A stretch of DNA of 6,431 nucleotides from Anaerolineae bacterium (GTDB taxonomy: Bacteria > Chloroflexota > Anaerolineae > Epilineales > JAHCIE01): positions 1-6,431 of the forward strand of contig JAHCIE010000192.1 of the NCBI GenBank assembly GCA_026129385.1. The letters run 5' to 3'. A program made the position numbers and the translations under genes. This document shows positions 1 through 4,100 of this stretch, piece by piece. The notes beneath the pieces are model-generated. The model saw nothing but the letters and a program-made list of their open reading frames with translations, was not told where the DNA came from and did no database searches. Positions within the stretch are counted from its first letter, which is position 1, and each line of letters begins with the position of its first letter.

Positions 1-227
1 CTCGCCGCATTCAGCACACCGGCCACCGCCGCGCGCAGCAAGCCACGGGCGGACCCGTTGAGATCGTCACTGGGCGTGTAGTTCAGCGCCATCAGGAGCG
101 AGTTAGGTCCGTAAGCATCGAACGGTGGCGGCAGGGTAAAGACGCTGTCGAGTCGCGTTGTCGGGAGATAGGGCGCGGGCCACGAATCGAAGTGCTGGTC
201 GTTGCTCCAATAGCTGGGGGAGCAGCC
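1..227 (-). other. GCSPSYWS...HFDSW domain (start only)
   Basis: Residues 227-301 of the second protein. Key features are G227, C228, P230, Y232 and W233, then H238, F239, D240, W242, a DSVF segment, a LLMAL helix, and the closing GLLRAAVAGVLNAA helix. From memory, secreted proteins of several phyla carry a similar GCTPGYWK...W...LL..L..GGG...L.R..VAALLNAA unit, often C-terminal to linkers. I know no established biochemical function. The window ends inside it or just before its last residues. Confidence 0.6.
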
Positions 228-905
228 CTGGTAGGCGGCAGGCCGCGTCGCCGTCGCTGTCGCCGTCGCCGTGCCAGTGGGTGTGGGCGACCGGAGCGGT
301 GTCTTGGTGCTGGTCGGCGTCGCCGCCCCTACCGCCGTCGCCGTCGCCGTCCGGGTCGAGGTCGGCGTCGCTGTGGATGTGCTGGTCGGCGTCGGCGTTC
401 GCGTCGGCGCCGGCGTCCACCAGAACCACGGCGTCTTTGTTGGGCTAGGCGTCTTCGTAGCGGTCGGTGACTTGGTGGCCGTCTTCGTGGCGGTCGGGGT
501 TCTCGTCGCGGTTGCCGTGGGCGTCGCCGTCCCTCCGCTGGCCGGTGGTGTCAGCCAGGGCTTGGCATAGGCTATCCAGCCGCCGCGCTGAGCGCAGATG
601 GGCAAGTAGCCGCTCGGCATGTCCGTCGGCCAGAACCGCAAGGGCGGCGACTCGACGCCCACGCACAGGTACAACTCGCCTGTACGTTCGTCGATCAGTT
701 CAACCACGCACTCTTGGGTCAGCCAGCGACCGCCCAACTGCATATTGTCGCACCAGGCCGGCCAGTGATCCGACCCTGTTTGGGACGCCGGCGCCAACGC
801 GCTTGCTGAGGGTGGTGCGGCAACCGCGCTCACGTAGATGCCCAGCAGGAACAGGCCAACACCCAGCACAAGGGCCAACAACGCCTTTTCTGGTCTTCGC
901 CCCAT
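1..905 (-). CDS. Secreted Thr-Pro-linker protein with a four-Cys domain and a GCSPSYW-type domain (3' partial)
   Basis: Starting at ATG 903-905, I read 301 codons without a stop to the left window edge, so the C-terminus is missing. Residues 1-5 are polar and basic (MGRRP). Residues 8-30 form a hydrophobic signal segment (ALLALVLGVGLFLLGIYVSAVAA) with likely cleavage near AVAA or ASALA. Residues about 44-118 form a small domain with C52, C66, C81 and C104 and many tryptophans, and I do not recognise it. Residues 126-221 are a Thr-Pro/Thr-Ala linker interrupted by an aromatic PWFWWTP island (159-165). Residues 227-301 begin GCSPSYWSNDQHFDSWPAPY and continue to LLRAAVAGVLNAA. This resembles the GCTPGYWK...HFDSW...LLNAA domain I recall from other secreted bacterial proteins, here with SY for the usual GY. 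An in-frame TAG at 921-923 limits the start to 920 or 905. The gene has its own promoter. Role inferred: exported surface or extracellular protein. Confidence 0.88.
   Translation of the reverse strand, partial: MGRRPEKALLALVLGVGLFLLGIYVSAVAAPPSASALAPASQTGSDHWPAWCDNMQLGGRWLTQECVVELIDERTGELYLCVGVESPPLRFWPTDMPSGYLPICAQRGGWIAYAKPWLTPPASGGTATPTATATRTPTATKTATKSPTATKTPSPTKTPWFWWTPAPTRTPTPTSTSTATPTSTRTATATAVGAATPTSTKTPLRSPTPTGTATATATATRPAAYQGCSPSYWSNDQHFDSWPAPYLPTTRLDSVFTLPPPFDAYGPNSLLMALNYTPSDDLNGSARGLLRAAVAGVLNAA
243..530 (-). repeat. Thr-Pro/Thr-Ala linker-coding low-complexity repeat
   Basis: Residues 126-221 of the second protein consist largely of TPT, TAT and TKT units encoded by near-repeats of CCGTCG/GCCGTC on the plus strand, for example at 246-271 and 332-350. 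The strongly biased codons (ACG, GCG, CCG) create long open frames on the other strands that are not genes. The linker is probably extended and could be O-glycosylated on Thr. It separates the four-Cys domain from the GCSPSYW domain. Confidence 0.85.
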
Positions 906-908
906 GTG

Positions 909-917
909 TCCCCCCTT
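909..917 (-). promoter_or_regulatory. G-rich ribosome binding site choosing the ATG at 905
   Basis: The minus strand reads AAGGGGGGA followed by CAC and ATG at 905-903. The purine run is placed 4-6 nt upstream, as expected for a Shine-Dalgarno sequence, although it is AAGGGG instead of AGGAGG. The in-frame ATG at 920-918 has no comparable purine run before it, so 905 is the preferred start. Confidence 0.6.
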
Positions 918-920
918 CAT

Positions 921-968
921 CTACCAGGCTCTGGATGAGCGTCCTGCCTGGCGGCTCCGCCCCTGCAT
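921..968 (-). other. Possible 15-codon leader mini-ORF ending directly at the downstream ATG
   Basis: ATG at 966-968 opens the frame MQGRSRQAGRSSRAW and closes with TAG at 921-923. The very next three bases are an ATG (918-920) in the same frame as the main gene. No Shine-Dalgarno sequence precedes the mini-ORF, so translation is doubtful. The in-frame TAG does at least prove that the main gene cannot start upstream of 920. Confidence 0.2.
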
Positions 969-1042
969 AGGGGCCAGACGGACTGCCTATCACGCTCCTT
1001 CTTGCGAGCGACTGGGTAGCAGCTGGGACCTGTTCAACTTCG

Positions 1043-1071
1043 ATTATACACCCGTTGTCAAGCTCTGTCAA
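1043..1071 (-). promoter_or_regulatory. Exact consensus sigma70-type promoter for the second gene
   Basis: On the minus strand, TTGACA (1071-1066) and TATAAT (1048-1043) are separated by exactly 17 nt, matching the bacterial housekeeping consensus at all 12 positions. A second TTGACA (1061-1056) lies inside the spacer, 10 bp downstream of the first. It is too close to the -10 (7 nt) to be a -35 itself. No TGn extension is present. The predicted start of transcription is near 1036, about 131 nt before the preferred ATG at 905. Confidence 0.85.
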
Positions 1072-1137
1072 TGGCCTTGAGAGCGCGAGCGCCAGAGCCA
1101 AGAGGCTTTGCCAGGGCTGGAATGGACGGCCACGATT

Positions 1138-1171
1138 CGCGGGGGATGGAGCACGTGGCCCATCCCCCGCG
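1138..1171 (-). terminator. Perfect 12-bp GC-rich hairpin after the large gene; possible terminator without a U-tract
   Basis: The arms CGCGGGGGATGG (1138-1149) and CCATCCCCCGCG (1160-1171) are perfect reverse complements around a 10-nt loop. The hairpin begins 22 nt beyond the TAG at 1194. After the stem on the minus strand the sequence is AATCGTGG, with no T-run. It is therefore not a textbook intrinsic terminator and could instead act as a U-less terminator, an RNA 3'-end stabiliser or a Rho-assisted pause site. The opposite strand also lacks a T-run. Confidence 0.5.
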
Positions 1172-1193
1172 GATTGTTGCCGATCGGCCGCGT

Positions 1194-4100
1194 CTACTTC
1201 GTCAACAGCGCCTCCCCGTCGCTCCCGGCCAGCGTCACATCGCTCAGGCTCACGTCCGGCTTGCCGTCGGCGAGCGCGCGCAGACGAACGCTGAATAGCT
1301 CGCCATCGGCCGCGCCTACGGCATTGCCCAGGCGGGCGGCGGTGAACGTGACCGCACCGTCCGCCGCCTGGTTGCGCGCCACGAAGCTGGCCGCCGGGTC
1401 GAGGATCGCGCCCGGTTGCGCGGGCGAGTCGCCCACTGGGACCACCGCCAGTTGCTTGGGGTCGAAGCGTAGCCTGACATCAGCCCCGCCCAGACCCGCC
1501 GCGTCGCTGGCGCGCACGACGACGGTGAACTCTTCACCGGCCTTGACGAGCGTCGGCGCGTCCAGGCTGATGCGCGCCGTCGCTGCCTTCGCCTCCGCCT
1601 TGCTCGGCGGCGCGCCCCAGGCCGTCGGCCCACGCTTGCCGTAGTTCGCGCCGACCAGCACCAGGTCTATCAACCCCACCTGCCCGTCGCCGTTGATGTC
1701 GGCGCGCGAGTCGGCGGGCGGAACACGCAGCCCGTAGTTGGCGGCCACAATGACCAGGTCAAACAGGTTCACCACGTTGTCGCGGCGGGTGTCGCCCGCC
1801 TGGAGCAGCGTCGGCGGCAGACTGACGCTGCCCTGGCCCCAGCCGACATTGACGGTCGTCTGGCTGGGCAGATAGCCGGGCCGCCGCGCTTCCACGGCAT
1901 GCTGGCCGGGCGGCACGAGCAGGTGGAAGGAGCCGTCGGCCTCAGTCCCCGCCTCGGCGCTGCCCACGACCACGCGCGCCCCGCTGCGGTCCTGGCGGCC
2001 TTGCAGGCTCAGCTTCCCGCTCAACTGATACAGCGCGCCCTGGTTGATATAGATATCGACGGGGTCGCCGGGCAGATACCAGAACTGGAGACGCACCGGC
2101 TGCTGCGTTGACGCCTGGAAATACGTGCCCGCCGCGTCAGTCGGCGCGGGGATGGCCGGCATAGCTCCGTTGAGGGCCGTCTGCGTGCCGTACGTCGCGT
2201 CACAGCCACGATAGGCCAGGCGGCTGCGGTCCGACGTCCAGTCGGAGGTCAGCAGATAGTACTGGCCGCGCGGGAAGCCGATGTCGGTGAAGTGGTCGGG
2301 CAGAATATGGAACTGCTCGACGCTCCACACCGCCGGGCCTGTCGCCGGCCGCTGGTAGGGCAGCTCCCGCAGCTCGCCGAAGAAGCGCGGCTCCACGGCC
2401 TCACTGTTCAGCCGCGCCGTCAAGGGGTCGACGCCGCGCCACGGCCCCAGGCAGCGCGCCAGGTCGGGGTTCGTGGGCGTCTGGGCAAACTCAGCGTCGG
2501 TAATAGGTCGGATGTCCTCACGGATGGTGTGCCGCACGTTGAAGGGCGGCATGACATACATCTCGCTGGTGTCCACGCCGAATTGCAGGTCTTGCAGATA
2601 GCCCTGCAACACCAGAGATTGGGGCGTGTTGACGACATCGGCCTCCTTGGGGATGGGCGTGCGGATGGTGATCGCCTTGAAGCCCTCGCCTCCGCTTGCC
2701 AGCGGGGCCGTCAGCACCGCGCTCACGTTGTACTCATGCCCGTCCACGAAGAACCGCTTCAGGTACCACGGCGTCGGCGCGGTCAGGTTCAGGTTGCCGC
2801 TGCCGTCGTACATCGTCGCCGACGCCCCGCCCAGCGCGCGCCCCACCGACAGTACCACCCCCTCCAACCGCGATTGGCCAGGGATGGGCGCGCCGATAGC
2901 CTGCACGTAGGCGAACCATGCCCCCTTCGCCTGCCCAAAGTTGTTCTGGCCGGGGCCTAGCTTCGTGATCTGCGTCCGATTCACGAGAATCATGTCGCCG
3001 GGGGACAGGGTGATGGTCCCGACCGAGTCGGGGTACTTGGAGTAGAGACCCGGCCCCACCGGGTGCAGACCGCCGCCCGTCCACCACAGCCGCAATGTCA
3101 CTGTCCCCTGGTTATACGACACGTTCTCCAACTGTACCAGGTGATCCAGGAACTGGGCCGACTGGCGCGTCGGGTCGCCCCGGTCTAGCAGGACGCCGTC
3201 GTCCATCAGCACCACCATCTCGTCGCCACTCAGCGGCGAGTTGCTGGGGTCGAAGTCATCCAGCCCGCCGTTGGCGTTGAAGTCCGCCCCGATGCCCGTC
3301 ATGGCATTGAGGCTCTGCTCGGTCTCGATGCGCACCACGCCCGGCCGCCCGTCAAAGTCCGCGTCGAAGCTCGTCAGGCCGTAGCCGAAGCTCTGTACCC
3401 CCGCGAACTGGTTGGGGTCGGTGGTCAGCGGGCGCGGCAGTTCCTGCGCGCCGGTGGCGACGGGGAACAGGAAGCGACCGCCTGGTCCCGTCGGCGCGGG
3501 TTGGTCGTTGGGGTCCAGCAGCATGTACGTCATTTCTTGCTGGACGGCTGGGTACGCCAGCATCCGCGTCGGGGACACCGCGCCGGTCGGGGACACGACG
3601 GCGGTGAAGGCGGTGTCGATGTAGCGCGGTTCGTACCACAGGCGGGGGAAGACCTTCTCGCCGCCATCGGAACCGCCCACCCCGGCCAGGGAGATCTGGC
3701 CGTAGGCGACGCTCAGCGGCTCACCGCCGTGGCGGAACTCATTCATGTAGGCCGGGTTGAGGGTGAGGAGATCCTTGACCGGGGCCTGGGGCGACTGGGG
3801 GTCGAAGATGCTGGTGACCTCGGTGTAGGGCGGAACCTCCAGGTAGGCGGCGGCCGCCCCAGCGGGGGCAGTGGAGGTGCGGGGGGTGGTGTTGCCTGCC
3901 CCCTCGTTGTCCCGCCCGTAGACGCGGATACCGTCAGCGTTCTTGTAGATCTTCGTGCCTGTGGGGTTGTTGTCGACCGCCGTATCGAAACAGAACTTGG
4001 CGCGACCGCCCGTGGTCGTGATGGGTGCGGTAATATCCTGGACGTAGCGGCGGTACTGGGCCTGGGGCGCGTACCAGCCAGTGGCAACCAGGTACAGGTC

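Larger units (their letters stand above)
906..1036 (-). promoter_or_regulatory. Structured 5' leader of the second gene (about 131 nt)
   Basis: The predicted untranslated leader contains three local inverted repeats: CGCTC/GAGCG at 993-997 and 1006-1010; CCCCT/AGGGG around a GCAT loop at 960-973; and CCAGGC/GCCTGG at 924-929 and 946-951, with a nested GGA/TCC pair. The last hairpin ends just before the start region. Bases 949-951 can also take part in a different pairing, GCCAG (949-953) with CTGGC (973-977), so the two stems exclude each other. I recognise no known riboswitch consensus. The leader could be a cis-regulatory RNA or simply a structured GC-rich UTR. Confidence 0.4.

Noticed and set aside
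241..400. CRISPR-like or satellite array
   Set aside because: The GCCGTC/GTCGGC units are hexamer-scale and irregular, without spacers. They encode the Thr-Pro/Thr-Ala linker.
158..570. Plus-strand frames rich in Val-Gly or Arg, and minus-strand frame 103-429 rich in Asp-Gly-Asp
   Set aside because: They are other-frame readings of the Thr-Pro linker repeats. The Asp-rich version looks like a calcium-binding repeat only by codon coincidence.
700..1101. 133-residue minus-strand frame
   Set aside because: It runs across the consensus promoter and leader and overlaps the second gene in another frame. Its internal GTG at 990-992 sits only 1 nt after an AAGGAG, too close to act as a start.
1080..1140. 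c-di-GMP (GEMM-I) riboswitch suggested by GGCAAAGCC on the minus strand
   Set aside because: The match is only a short stretch. It lies upstream of the promoter, so it would not be in the leader, and the paired helices and GNRA loop are missing.
906..1193. Operon read-through linking the two genes without a separate promoter
   Set aside because: A 288-base gap with a strong hairpin and a consensus promoter argues for separate transcription units, although partial read-through cannot be excluded.
2292..2960. 222-residue open frame on the plus strand
   Set aside because: Antisense shadow of copy B. It is rich in His/Arg/Gln from complemented codons and shows no domain signal.
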